Assembly (NCBI RefSeq): GCF_031202265.1
Contig: NZ_CP100604.1
Coordinates: forward strand, 2,338,501 to 2,402,500
Source of the DNA: Bradyrhizobium sp. Ash2021
GTDB taxonomy: Bacteria > Pseudomonadota > Alphaproteobacteria > Rhizobiales > Xanthobacteraceae
Direction: 5' to 3'
DNA: 64,000 bases
The notes below the pieces were generated by a model that was given only the letters and a program-made list of their open reading frames with translations, was not told where the DNA came from and made no database searches. Within the stretch, counting starts at the first letter, position 1. Each line of letters begins with the position of its first letter. This document shows positions 8,809-17,001 of this stretch, in pieces. A program made the translations under genes and the position numbers.

Positions 8809-9300
8809 TCACGCGACGCCTCCAGGTACCCTCGGAGAAGGTCGATGCGACCGGATAGAGCTCAGATCGAGCCAGCTCGCGTAACGATGGGAAAGTCCTT
8901 CTCGGGACCGAACACGTTGTTTGCCGCGGGTCTCGATGACTTTGCGCGCAAACTGGACGGCGGCGTCCCGCTTCGGGTCGCTGGCATGGCCCTTCCGAGC
9001 GAGAATGATTTCATCGGCCGGCAGCTTTGCCATATGTTCGGCCGTAAAGCTGTGAACCGTCAGGCAATAGTTGCAGCCATTCACTTCGGAGACAGCGAGG
9101 CCGATGCTGTCACGCGTCTTCACGTCGAGCGCCTTGCTCAAGGACCCGAGCAGGGCGGCCCACGCGTTGAACGCGATCGGGCTCTGCGCGAAGGTCGCCA
9201 TCATATTTGGGGTGAACCCGATGTTCTTGGTGATCGCATCGAGAGCCGGTTTGCAATCGGCGGGCACTTGTTCCGGCTTTAGAGCTGCACTTCTTGGCAT
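8809..9300 (-). pseudogene. Carboxymuconolactone decarboxylase/AhpD-like protein, internally deleted
   Basis: The first 121 residues closely match the intact copy at 45569-46114. They include the AhpD-type motif NGCNYCLTVHS, with the redox CxxC and following His. After VIETRG the sequence jumps, at about 8922, to what corresponds to NNVFDPEKDFP in the intact copy, but out of frame. The open frame then runs on to an unrelated tail ending at 8809. The corresponding in-frame stop of the original gene would be at 8862. Roughly 35 codons are missing, including the third helical segment. The 3' flank past the original stop still matches the other copy. Expected role when intact: peroxidase-related thiol protein. 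The nitroreductase gene is 35 bp upstream. Confidence 0.85.
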
Positions 9301-9335
9301 CGTAGTCTTCCGTAAGTTGCGGGCTTTACCAATAC

Positions 9336-9971
9336 TCATACGAGATCCAGCACATCGGCGACCGGACGGCGCGGCTTCTGCGCCCAGTTTCCCGGACGCT
9401 CCGGCCCCACGGACAACAGCATGACCGGCACTTCGTCCTCGGCCAGTCCGAACTCGCGGTGCACCGCTTCGGCGTCGAAACCGATCATCGGCGTCGAACC
9501 CAGGCCCAGCGAGCGGGCCGCATAGATCATCGCCGCCGCGCCGAACGTGCCGGTGCGTATTGCTTCGTCGCGCTGGCGCTGCGGGTACTCCATGTACAGA
9601 TCGCGTGCGGGGATTTCCCATTCCGGCACCATATTTTCCGGCATGATGCCCGCTTCCACCAGCGGTGCCAGACGCTCTGGTACTACGCTGGAATCGGCCA
9701 ACCGGCCGCAGACGATGAAGGTAACGGCTGCTTCGGTGATCGCGGGCTGATCCCAAGCGATCGGACGCAACCGAGCCTTGGCTTCAGGCGTGCGTACGGC
9801 GATGAAGCGCCAGTTCTGCAAGTGGAAGGACGTCGGCGCGGTGGTCCCGATTCGCACCAACTCGCGGATTTGGTCGTCGCTCAAGGTGGCGGCAGGGTCG
9901 TAGTACTTGGTGGAGCTGCGGCTCAGGATGCATTCGATGACGGCGTTGACCATGGTTATTCCGTCGGTCAT
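9336..9971 (-). CDS. Nitroreductase-family FMN oxidoreductase, copy 1
   Basis: A 211-residue flavoprotein of the NfsA/NfnB fold. Start ATG 9971 (MTDGITMVNAV) has an AGGAA ribosome site about 6 nt upstream. Family marks are the N-terminal RRS-like segment SRSSTKYYDP, TSFHLQNWRFIAV (FMN-phosphate and substrate side), and the C-terminal SLGLGSTPMIGF. It is over 80 percent identical by eye to the copy at 44917-45534. The pair nitroreductase plus AhpD-like gene is shared by both loci, which suggests they work together in detoxifying electrophiles or peroxides. These enzymes reduce nitroaromatics, quinones or similar acceptors with NAD(P)H. The native substrate is unknown. This copy is intact although its partner is broken. 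Confidence 0.92.
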   Translation of the reverse strand: MTDGITMVNAVIECILSRSSTKYYDPAATLSDDQIRELVRIGTTAPTSFHLQNWRFIAVRTPEAKARLRPIAWDQPAITEAAVTFIVCGRLADSSVVPERLAPLVEAGIMPENMVPEWEIPARDLYMEYPQRQRDEAIRTGTFGAAAMIYAARSLGLGSTPMIGFDAEAVHREFGLAEDEVPVMLLSVGPERPGNWAQKPRRPVADVLDLV

Positions 9972-10205
9972 GGTGATTCCTATGGGTGAAGGGGTAGGTT
10001 GAGGTACAAGATTGCTTTCGCTCTCTTTGCGGAAAATGCTGCGGCGATGAGGCCCGTTCGACATCGAATGCCAGGGGCCATGGATGGTTTTGCGAAAGCG
10101 AAGGCAGAACAGTGTGACCTCGCTTCCAGAAGCTGCTCGGTGTAGGGCGGCGGCAGCAGCGTCCACCACGTTCGCGGTCGGACCGGCCGGAGCCGCTTCG
10201 CTCAT

Positions 10206-10280
10206 CTACGCGAGCGCCGTCACGGTGGCCGCGACCAGCAAGACCGCAACGGCTGGGCCAATAGTCTTCGGTGATTTCAT
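10206..10280 (-). pseudogene. Truncated signal-peptide leader of a lost secreted protein (copy A)
   Basis: A strong GGAG ribosome site leads into ATG at 10280 and a 24-codon frame beginning MKSPKTIGPAVAV, a typical lysine-start plus hydrophobic signal peptide, which stops at once at 10206. The same ribosome site, start and leader pattern recur at 12933-13007 (MKLSRTVGLAVAV). Upstream DNA is also similar in both places, so they are 5' stubs of one gene family. Confidence 0.55.
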
Positions 10281-10454
10281 GGCGGTCTCCTTTGTTGCCC
10301 GCGCGCGGCACGGTGGCTTGGCGCAATGGCTTCATTCGATATCGAGGCGGCCGCGAGTTCGGCCGACCCAGTGGGCCTCAGGATCGGACGCAGCCGGCGA
10401 AATTGGAAATTCTGTTTGGACATGCATTCGATAAGTGCGGGGCATCGTTGCCTA

Positions 10455-11493
10455 GAGCGGTATGAGGTTAGGTTGATTCGATTTGGGATTCCCAAATCAG
10501 GGCGGCTCTGATTCGACATGCTGGCTGGAGGAGGTCAGCATGGATGGGCAAACCGTATTCGATGGATCTTCGTGAGCGGGTCGTTGCGGCGGTCGATGCG
10601 GGTGGTTTGTCCTGCCACCGGGCGGCGGCGCAATTTGGGGTGGGCGTCAACACGGCCATTCTCTGGGTTCGGCGCTTCCGAGAGACCGGCAGCGTTGCGC
10701 CGGGCCAGATGGGTGGGCACAAGCCGAAGAAGATTTCGGGGAAGCACCGTGATTGGTTGCTGGAGCGCACCAGGGTAAGGGACTTCACCCTGCGCGGGCT
10801 TGTCGCCGAACTCGCCGAGCGCGGGCTGAAGGTAGACTATCGGTCAGTTTGGGAGTTCGTCCACGCCGAGAATCTGAGCTTCAAAAAAAGCGTCGTCGCC
10901 AGCGAACGCGACCGTCCTGACGTCGCCCGCCGGCGCGCGCAATGGCAGAAGTATCAGGGCCAGATCGATCCTGAGCGCCTGGTCTTCATCGACGAGACCT
11001 GGACCAAGACCAACATGGCCACCTTGGGCGCCGTGCGGCACCAGGCTCACAACCAAAGTCCCGCACGGCCACTGGAAGACCACAACCTTCCTGGCCGCAT
11101 TGCGCTACGATCGGATCGAGGCACCATGGGTTCTCGATGGCCCGATCGACGGTGAGAGCTTCGCAATTTACGTCGACAAGGTTCTGCTCCCGACCCTGCA
11201 GCTCGGTGACATCGTCATCATGGACAATCTCGGCAGTCACAAAAGTAAAGCCGTGCGAGCGCTCATCCGCTCACGGGGCGCCAAGCTGTTCTTTCTGCCG
11301 AAATATTCGCCCGACCTGAACCCTATCGAGCAGGTCTTCGCCAAGCTCAAGCATCTGCTGCGCAAAGCCGCTGCACGAACCGTCGAGGCCGTCTGGGACG
11401 CAATCGGTCAGTTGCTTCCAGCCTTCATACCAAAGGAATGCGCCAATTACTTCGAAAACGCGGGTTATGCCTCAACCTAAATTCATCCCGCTC
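10455..11493 (+). mobile_element. IS630-family insertion sequence (about 1.04 kb)
   Basis: The element is bounded by imperfect terminal inverted repeats: gagcggtatgaggttaggtt at 10455 against the reverse complement gagcgggatgaatttaggtt from 11493, with 3 mismatches over 22 bp. Both ends are flanked by the dinucleotide TA (10453-10454 and 11494-11495), the target duplicated by IS630/Tc1-type elements. The single transposase gene inside is frameshifted. The ends therefore look mobile in trans, but the copy itself is probably not autonomous. Confidence 0.9.
10544..11480 (+). pseudogene. IS630-family transposase, frameshifted
   Basis: The N-terminal part (MGKPYSMDLRERVVAAVDAG, then a helix-turn-helix around RAAAQFGVGVNTAILWVRRF) and the first catalytic Asp (LVFIDETWTKTNMA) are in one frame up to about 11030. 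The DDE superfamily continuation lies in another frame: IVIMDNLGSHKSKAVR carries the second Asp and SPDLNPIEQVFAKLKHLL the final Glu. Compared with family members, a short GC-rich segment after TNMA (expected RGW-like residues) is missing, which shifts the frame. Some IS630 relatives use programmed frameshifting between two overlapping frames. Here the loss of conserved residues at the junction makes a disabling deletion more likely. Confidence 0.88.
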
Positions 11494-11707
11494 TAATAGC
11501 GCTGCGCGCGTGCGCCCCGTCGGTTTAGGTAGGGAAGCGCACCGCGTAACCGCCGCTGCTCTCGAAGCGCACAGGCAACACGCTCGTAACGCATGGCGGT
11601 GAGGATTTCAGACAGAGAATCACGCAATTTGGACGCCCGCACACATTGGTCGGCTGTATCGATGTCTAGCGTGCGAATGGATGGCCTCTTGCTGACGCCT
11701 CGCTCCG

Positions 11708-12085
11708 TTACTTCAACGTAGCAAGATAGGCAACGAGGTCCGTCCGGTCCGTCGGGTTCTTCAGCCCTGCGCAGGGCATCCCGTTTCCGGGAACCACCTG
11801 CTGTGGCGATTCCAGATACGCATCGAGCATCTTCGTATCCCAGACAATGTCGGACTTCTTCATCGCGTTACTATAGCTGAAGCCGGGAACGGTACCCGCC
11901 TTCCTGCCGATGATTTCCCCCAGGCCCGGCCCGACGCGATTGGCATGATCCGTCGCATGGCATGTTGCGCAAGCTTTGAAAATGGTTTTTCCGTGCTCGG
12001 CGTCCTGTGCGTAGCCGCGATTCGCGCTTGCTACCGCAACTACGAGCACCGCGATAAACGCGCCGATCTTTCCGGCACCTTTCAT
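11708..12085 (-). CDS. Class I c-type cytochrome
   Basis: A periplasmic monoheme cytochrome c of 125 residues with a signal peptide (MKGAGKIGAFIAVLVVAVAS, cleavage near YAQ). Haem attachment is CATCH in FKACATCHATDHANRVGPGL. The distal Met ligand is probably in NGMPCAGLKNPTDRTDLVAY, where the more usual KMAFAGL is changed to GMPCAGL. I start at ATG 12085; the longer frame upstream lacks a leader and would overlap the GMC remnant. A C-terminal GMC oxidoreductase remnant ends 25 bp upstream on the same strand. Such cytochromes often accept electrons from a membrane-bound GMC dehydrogenase, so this one may have lost its partner. Confidence 0.92.
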   Translation of the reverse strand: MKGAGKIGAFIAVLVVAVASANRGYAQDAEHGKTIFKACATCHATDHANRVGPGLGEIIGRKAGTVPGFSYSNAMKKSDIVWDTKMLDAYLESPQQVVPGNGMPCAGLKNPTDRTDLVAYLATLK

Positions 12086-12110
12086 TGGGAGCGTCCTTTT
12101 TTTATTGGGA

Positions 12111-12290
12111 TCAGAGGTGGCGCGGCCGCGCAACGTAATCGTTAAGGTCGTCGCCGAGTCGAAGCGCGAGTGCCCCTAGCGGGCCTGTCGGGTTGTAGCC
12201 CGCATTGAAGGGATAGACGGATGCACCGACGACAAGGTATTGCCGAAGATTTCGCTGAGGAGATAGGTCTGTCGTATGGCCAGTACGTCA
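12111..12290 (-). pseudogene. C-terminal remnant of a GMC-family oxidoreductase
   Basis: On the minus strand, just before the cytochrome gene, the frame reads RQYLVVGASVYPFNAGYNPT then GPLGALALRLGDDL and stops at 12111. This matches the C-terminal signature of GMC flavoprotein dehydrogenases such as the gluconate 2-dehydrogenase large subunit (NLFVVGASxFPxxxGYNPTGTxGALA). Sequence before about 12290 no longer resembles the family, and the N-terminal FAD domain is absent. The remnant explains the orphan cytochrome c 25 bp downstream. Confidence 0.7.
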
Positions 12291-12404
12291 ATCATCGAGT
12301 GTCCAAAAGTGTAACGGAACAATACGAAGATTTGCTCGCCAGTGAACCCGACGTCTTTCCGCAATGCGTAGACCTTATTGCACGTTTCTCAACCTCGTGG
12401 AGCA

Positions 12405-12923
12405 TCACAGTAAAGAGTCGACGGTCCATCGATTTGAGCCGGCGAGACCCAGAAATAGGGCGCAGCACATCGCAGCGAATACGGAGTAGTCGAATGGCGA
12501 CTTGATCCCAAACGAGATCGCCATGGCTGAACCGAATAGGAAGAGCAGGCCCGCGCTGCCGAAAGCGGCCCACCGCAGCGCGAGTCCGAGTACCAGCGTA
12601 ACGCCAAATAGGAACTCAAGCACCGTCGCGGCCGTGCCGAGAAAGGGTATCATCCATGCTGGTGCGAACGCATTTACCTTGGCCGCGTAGCCCAAAAATC
12701 GCTCGAATGTTCCCCAGGAAACTCCGCGCTCGCCTGGATTGCCGGAGAGCCCGAGCCGGTCGCTAACCGACAGCAGGAACGAGACCCCCAGTGCCGCGCG
12801 GCTTCCCAGCGAAAGAAGATCGAGGGCAAGAGAAGCTCGTTGCTCCGCGGATCGCAGCTTGAGGATGGGTTGGCCACGCGAAGTGCGCAGGACGCCGCGA
12901 AGTGTTTCGGTTGTTGCCATCAT
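12405..12923 (-). CDS. DoxX-family membrane protein
   Basis: A predicted four-helix inner-membrane protein of 172 residues. Hydrophobic segments include ALGVSFLLSVSDRLG, APAWMIPFLGTAATVLEFLF, GVTLVLGLALRWAAFGSAGL and FAAMCCALFLGLAG. The arrangement and the Arg/Glu placement fit DoxX/DoxD-like proteins, which are linked to quinone-dependent redox reactions and oxidative-stress resistance. The start may be ATG 12923 or the adjacent ATG 12920. A truncated leader remnant lies 10 bp upstream, which suggests this gene replaced the body of another gene by recombination. Exact function unknown. Confidence 0.8.
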   Translation of the reverse strand: MMATTETLRGVLRTSRGQPILKLRSAEQRASLALDLLSLGSRAALGVSFLLSVSDRLGLSGNPGERGVSWGTFERFLGYAAKVNAFAPAWMIPFLGTAATVLEFLFGVTLVLGLALRWAAFGSAGLLFLFGSAMAISFGIKSPFDYSVFAAMCCALFLGLAGSNRWTVDSLL

Positions 12924-12932
12924 GGCGCAATC

Positions 12933-13007
12933 CTACGGGTGGGTTGGGGGCAGGAACCTTGGGAGCGAGACGGCGACAGCCAGGCCGACGGTCCTCGATA
13001 ATTTCAT
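12933..13007 (-). pseudogene. Truncated signal-peptide leader of a lost secreted protein (copy B)
   Basis: Twenty-four codons beginning MKLSRTVGLAVAVS from ATG 13007, behind a GGAG ribosome site, and stopping at 12933. It parallels the leader at 10206-10280 in length, ribosome site, N-terminal sequence and upstream DNA. The mature part is missing; its frame runs into sequence just before the DoxX start. Confidence 0.5.
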
Positions 13008-13109
13008 GGGGGTCTCCTTTGCTCGCGCGGCACAGCGCAACGGCTTCAATCCCTGTCGAGGCGGCCTTCTATGCCTTGCGCGTGGTCAGGGTCATCGGGC
13101 TTTCCTTCG

Positions 13110-13364
13110 TCAGACGGGCTTTCCCGACGGCTCTTCCTCGAACGTCACGGCCACCGCCGCGTTTGCGGAGAGGCGAACCCTCTGCCCCTCGACGTCGGCG
13201 ACCAGCCCGAGGTCGATGAAATGCGTGTGGCCCTTGTGCTGGCCCTCGCCGCTGTCGCGCTTCGCGAGCCTGATGCGCCCGTTGGCGACACCGTCGACGG
13301 TGCCGACGTGGACGCCGTCCGCGGCAATCACTTCCATGTTCTGAGTGATCTTATCCGTGGTCAT
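13110..13364 (-). CDS. DUF2171 domain protein
   Basis: A soluble protein of 84 residues that matches the DUF2171 family along its full length. Family hallmarks visible here are MEVIAADGVHVGTVDGV, a basic stretch IRLAKRDSGEG, the His-rich GQHKGHTHFIDLGLVADV, and the C-terminal VRLSANAAVAVTFEEE. It probably folds as a small PRC-barrel-like beta protein. The family is frequent in alphaproteobacterial stress loci and its function is not established. The start at ATG 13364 follows a GGAGAG ribosome site. It lies in the same orientation as MsrA and DoxX. Confidence 0.88.
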   Translation of the reverse strand: MTTDKITQNMEVIAADGVHVGTVDGVANGRIRLAKRDSGEGQHKGHTHFIDLGLVADVEGQRVRLSANAAVAVTFEEEPSGKPV

Positions 13365-13451
13365 TTGGTCTCTCCTTTGGTTTCACCGATTGCGCTGATG
13401 CACACGCCGTGAGGCTGCACCCGCCGCAGGCCACAGACGCCGCGGCCGCCG

Positions 13452-13964
13452 TCAGGCGGCGTTCCTTCGCGGCAACTTCCAATGCGGGCGGACGAAGTGG
13501 CAGGTGTAGCCGTTCGGATAGCGTTCCAGGTAATCCTGGTGCTCGGGTTCCGCCTCCCAGAAATCGCCAGCGGGCGAGAGCTCGGTCACGACCTTGCCCG
13601 GCCACAGCCCTGAGGCCTCGACGTCGGCAATGGTGTCCTCGGCGGCGCGGCGTTGTTCCTCGCTCGTGTAGAAAATCGCCGATCTGTAGCTTGTGCCCCA
13701 GTCATTTCCCTGCTGGTTGGGCGTCGTCGGGTCGTGGATCTGGAAGAAGAACTCCAGCAGGTCGCGGAAGCTCGTCTGATTCGGGTCGAACGTGATCTCG
13801 ATCGCTTCTGCGTGCGTGCCGTGGTTGCTATACGTGGCGTTCTTGACGTTGCCGCCAGAGTACCCAACCCGCGTTGAAACGACACCGGACAGGCGCCGCA
13901 CCAGTTGCTGCATTCCCCAGAAGCAACCCCCTGCCAGGATCGCGCGTTCTGTAATCGTTGCCAT
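13452..13964 (-). CDS. msrA: Peptide-methionine (S)-S-oxide reductase MsrA
   Basis: The enzyme reduces methionine-S-sulfoxide in proteins and repairs oxidative damage in the cytoplasm. It has 170 residues from ATG 13964, behind an AGGAGG ribosome site. The active-site motif GGCFWGMQ holds the catalytic Cys near residue 14. [17 protein letters not shown] and [15 protein letters not shown] are family landmarks. The C-terminus ([19 protein letters not shown]) has only one Cys (CHF) as a possible resolving residue. The longer open frame upstream overlaps the DUF3551 gene and is not used. Regulation is not visible, but the neighbours are redox-stress genes. Confidence 0.96.
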   Translation of the reverse strand: MATITERAILAGGCFWGMQQLVRRLSGVVSTRVGYSGGNVKNATYSNHGTHAEAIEITFDPNQTSFRDLLEFFFQIHDPTTPNQQGNDWGTSYRSAIFYTSEEQRRAAEDTIADVEASGLWPGKVVTELSPAGDFWEAEPEHQDYLERYPNGYTCHFVRPHWKLPRRNAA

Positions 13965-14017
13965 CGTCAGGCCTCCTGCTTTGAAAAGAGCTTTGAGTAC
14001 TTGCCGTACCCCTCGCG

Positions 14018-14317
14018 CTATTTGCTTTTGCTCGAGATCTTCGCGCGATGCCCTCGCGTACTCATGTACAGGGTCTTCGGCGCGGATGCGAATGCATTGG
14101 CCGGCGGCCGGAACGGATCGCGCTGGCAATAGCCGCCGATGCCGGATTCCGTCGTATAACATTGCTCCATGGTGTCAAAACTGCATCCGAGCATGAATCC
14201 AGTGACATGACGGCGGCAATATTCGTAAGCGGATGCGGGCGTAGCGTTCGCGAAGAAAGCGAGCGCTGACAGCGCCGCAATCGAGCTGGCACTCGGAAAC
14301 AGGGAACGATAAGGCAT
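14018..14317 (-). CDS. DUF3551 small secreted protein
   Basis: A 99-residue exported protein with a signal peptide ([20 protein letters not shown], cleavage after ASA). The mature part contains four Cys in [20 protein letters not shown] and a following GGYC, then a PFRPP segment. This layout fits DUF3551, a family found mostly in Bradyrhizobium and relatives and of unknown function. The start at 14317 is supported by an AAGGAG site. The disulfide-like Cys pattern suggests a periplasmic or extracellular location. Confidence 0.8.
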   Translation of the reverse strand: MPYRSLFPSASSIAALSALAFFANATPASAYEYCRRHVTGFMLGCSFDTMEQCYTTESGIGGYCQRDPFRPPANAFASAPKTLYMSTRGHRAKISSKSK

Positions 14318-15170
14318 ACGATACTCCTTGGCGGCGGTTTGCGGATTCACGTGACGACGTTGGTCGCTCTCAACGAGGGCACGAGTGTTACGAGCGGGTC
14401 TCGGCGAGCGCGGTAAAATCCAGCGACTTGCTCTTTGCTTGCTGACAGCAGAGTAGGCGAGGTGGGTACCCGGCCCAAATTCTTTCTAGTTATCGTTTTA
14501 ATAGACGACTCTTGATAGCGAACGTAGTTTGCATCTGTCGCCTTCTTCAGTTTTTGACCGAGAAGTGTTCTTTCGTTGCCGCATACATCTCGCGGCAGGA
14601 AGGCGCGCCTGTCTCCGTTCGCGACCAGAGGTGACGCAACGCCAGAAGGCACGTGCCTGACACGCGACGTTCCCGGCTGGAACAGAGGGCGCGAACGGAC
14701 AGCCGCAGACTCGGGAAAACGACTGGGTGACGTCCGCACTTACCGCATTCGAGCTCCTACGAATTCAGTCCGACTTCACGATATCGTCCTTGCTCCGACG
14801 CCTATCGTCCTCGCTCGAAGTTATTCGCAGTGAACTTCCCGATGGACTCGGTTCGGAGGATAATCATGGCGTACGGGTTCGTCCCGCTCCATGGTTGGCT
14901 TTGTCTCCTCATTGTGTCGATCGGTATGCAGGAGCGCGGGCGCGGTGACTATAAGAGACATCGGTCGCGGCCTCCTCTACGGAAGCGGCACTTAGTGCTT
15001 CGTTTGCGCCGCCGCACATCGCGATAAACGGCCGCCGGTTATTCCTACCGTTTATTCGTCAACGACTACCATTCCAAAGTTGAATTTTCGTTTTCTGGAA
15101 CGCACGGTCACCATGCAAGAATCATAGGCGAACAGGTGCCGCGAGGGGCACCGTCGGGGGGAGAACCAAA
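14318..15170. other. Intergenic stretch without a supported gene
   Basis: About 850 bp between DUF3551 and the redoxin-like gene. Several open frames of 60-130 codons occur on both strands, but none shows a domain, signal peptide, good ribosome site or natural composition. The stretch near 15050-15120 is locally AT-richer and probably carries the promoter of the redoxin-like gene. Confidence 0.5.
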
Positions 15171-15857
15171 ATGGACGACGAAGTTTCGAAGGGGCGCCCG
15201 GTCAGTACGCCGATCGAAGCGTCCGCAGAGACCTTGAGCGCCTTTCGCACGCTGGACATCCGCACCGACCAGCTGCTTTCATCATGGCTGCGAGAGGTGG
15301 GCGTTCCTGACGGCGCCCTGAAGGCAAACGAACCTGCCCCCGATTTCCTTCTCCCCAACGCAAATGGAAAGCTCGTTTTATCTTTGGAATTGCGACAAAC
15401 TGCTCCGTTGATCGTCACCTTCGTTTACGGGACTTGGTCCCCATTGTGCGCAGCTGGACTACGTGCTCTTCACGGGGCCACCCCCAGTATCCGCGCTGCC
15501 GGCGCCAGAGCAATTGCCATAACGCCCGAGACTGGAGACTTGCCACGCAATTTCAAACGCGATCACCGACTGGATCTGGAAATCCTCTCCGACCTAGATC
15601 TTGGGGTGAGCCTTTCGTTCGGCCTGGTGTGCGTGGTGCCGGCGGAGATAAAGAGCCGTCTTTTGCAGCGCGGCCTTGATCTCTCCGCTCCCCATGGCTT
15701 CTCCTTTTGGATGTTGCCAATGCCGGCCACCTATGTCCTCGACCAACGAGGGATCATCCGTCGAGCGTGTGTCGGGCCGGACTCCATCACGGGAGCGACG
15801 ACCGAAACCGTGCTTGCTGCCCTGTCCGAATTGGATGGGCCCAAGCCTCGCCCTTAG
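15171..15857 (+). CDS. Peroxiredoxin-like (AhpC/TSA) protein lacking the usual peroxidatic Cys
   Basis: A 228-residue thioredoxin-fold protein. After a non-conserved helix (1-50) come KANEPAPDFLLPNANGKLV and the beta-strand FVYGTWSPLCAAGLRAL. In the related peroxiredoxin-like family this motif is FYRGxWCPYCNxELRAL. Here the first Cys is Ser and only the second Cys remains. TYVLDQRGIIRRACVGPD near the C-terminus is the usual beta-hairpin. A GGGGAG ribosome site precedes ATG 15171. If the first Cys is the peroxidatic one, this protein cannot work as a standard peroxiredoxin. It could be a sensor, a thiol-transfer protein or a decaying paralog. Confidence 0.82.
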   Translation: MDDEVSKGRPVSTPIEASAETLSAFRTLDIRTDQLLSSWLREVGVPDGALKANEPAPDFLLPNANGKLVLSLELRQTAPLIVTFVYGTWSPLCAAGLRALHGATPSIRAAGARAIAITPETGDLPRNFKRDHRLDLEILSDLDLGVSLSFGLVCVVPAEIKSRLLQRGLDLSAPHGFSFWMLPMPATYVLDQRGIIRRACVGPDSITGATTETVLAALSELDGPKPRP

Positions 15858-15919
15858 AGCCTGACCGGAAATGAGACGAATAAATTCAAGAGGCTACGCG
15901 CGACGACTGCAACTGCATC

Positions 15920-16000
15920 ATGGCCGGGCTTGTCCCGGCCATCCACGACTTCGCGTCACTTCAGCAACGAAGGTTGGATGCCCGTGACAAGCTCGGGCAT
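15920..16000. repeat. Composite palindromic intergenic element
   Basis: Two inverted repeats lie next to each other: atggccggg / cccggccat (15920-15928 with 15934-15942) and atgcccg / cgggcat (15978-15984 with 15994-16000). Such units recur between genes in Bradyrhizobium-type genomes. The left one sits between two convergent genes and can end transcription from both sides. The right one lies inside the LysR reading frame and supplies part of its C-terminal tail. Confidence 0.65.
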
Positions 16001-17001
16001 GAGGAGGCGGGGCCGGGGCCCGTGATTTCGATCAAGGAGCCTGCACCTTGTGCGTCAGCCTTGCGAACATTGTCCTTGTTCGAGGCAGGGGCAGATGTGC
16101 GGCGGAGTTTGTCCAGCGCACTCGTCCAGTCGCGAACACGAGCAACCTTGATAAAGGCGTCAAGCGCCGGCGAATGCTGCCTCCCCGCTACGGCCAAAAG
16201 CTGCACCTCGCGCCGGACGGGGTCGCCCTCAATTGGAATAGCGGTGAGTGACGGTAGCCTCGGAGCGTGCTCTGGCGCCAAGATGGCCCCAAAACCGGCG
16301 GATGCCATTTGCTGAAGATGCCTTTCCTGAGCGCTCCTGTGTACAACTTTAGGACCTGGATGGTCGGCAAAACAAGCCTGCTTGAATCGGCCAGCGACGT
16401 CGCATCCGACTCTCTCGAGAAATACCGCCTCATGCAAGTCTTGGAGCGGGATAACGGTTTGCCTCGCCATCGGATGTTTCCGCGACAGGACGAGCACGTA
16501 CCGCTCCTCGAACAGCGGCCAGCGGTCGATACGCTCAGGTAGCTCCACGGCGTCACCGACGAGTGCGGCATTGATCTCGCCATCCAAAAGCATCGCAACG
16601 AGCCCATTGGCATCCGCCTCGCGCAGGTCGACTCGAAGGTCGGGGATGATCCTGGCGAGCTCCAACAGCAATTCCGTGATGAGTGCGGCGGAGACTGACG
16701 GCACCAGCCCGATCTTGAGCGGGGCGATTGTCTTCTTTTGATAGCCTCGCGCCTGGAGCCGGACCGCCTCCGCGGCGGCAAGTATTTTCTCCAGCGTGGG
16801 CAAAATCATCTCGCCCAACTCGGTGAGCTGGGTGAGGTGACGTTCACGGTGAATCAACGCGCCACCGAGTTCTTGCTCCAGCTTTTGCACCGCCTTTGTC
16901 AGCGCCGGCTGCGTCACATTGCATTGCTCCGCAGCCCGCGTAAAATTGAGTGTCCTCGCCAGGGCTAAGAAATATCGCACCTGATAAAGCTGCATACTCA
17001 T
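15961..17001 (-). CDS. LysR-family transcriptional regulator (paralog 1)
   Basis: A DNA-binding activator or repressor of 346 residues. The N-terminal winged helix contains ARTLNFTRAAEQCNVTQPAL, followed by the dimerisation helix and a substrate-binding domain (VGDAVELPERIDRWPLFEER, GFGAILAPEHAPRLP). It is a clear paralog of the regulator at 24251-25141. Its last ~40 residues have no counterpart there. This tail is encoded by the palindromic element at 15920-16000, so an insertion seems to have replaced the original stop. It is divergent from the AraC gene at 17350. The effector is unknown; the neighbours suggest redox or electrophile control. Confidence 0.92.
   Translation of the reverse strand: MSMQLYQVRYFLALARTLNFTRAAEQCNVTQPALTKAVQKLEQELGGALIHRERHLTQLTELGEMILPTLEKILAAAEAVRLQARGYQKKTIAPLKIGLVPSVSAALITELLLELARIIPDLRVDLREADANGLVAMLLDGEINAALVGDAVELPERIDRWPLFEERYVLVLSRKHPMARQTVIPLQDLHEAVFLERVGCDVAGRFKQACFADHPGPKVVHRSAQERHLQQMASAGFGAILAPEHAPRLPSLTAIPIEGDPVRREVQLLAVAGRQHSPALDAFIKVARVRDWTSALDKLRRTSAPASNKDNVRKADAQGAGSLIEITGPGPASSCPSLSRASNLRC

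Noticed and set aside
14347..14739. 130-codon minus-strand frame
   Set aside because: No ribosome site, no domain and random-looking composition; not listed as a gene.
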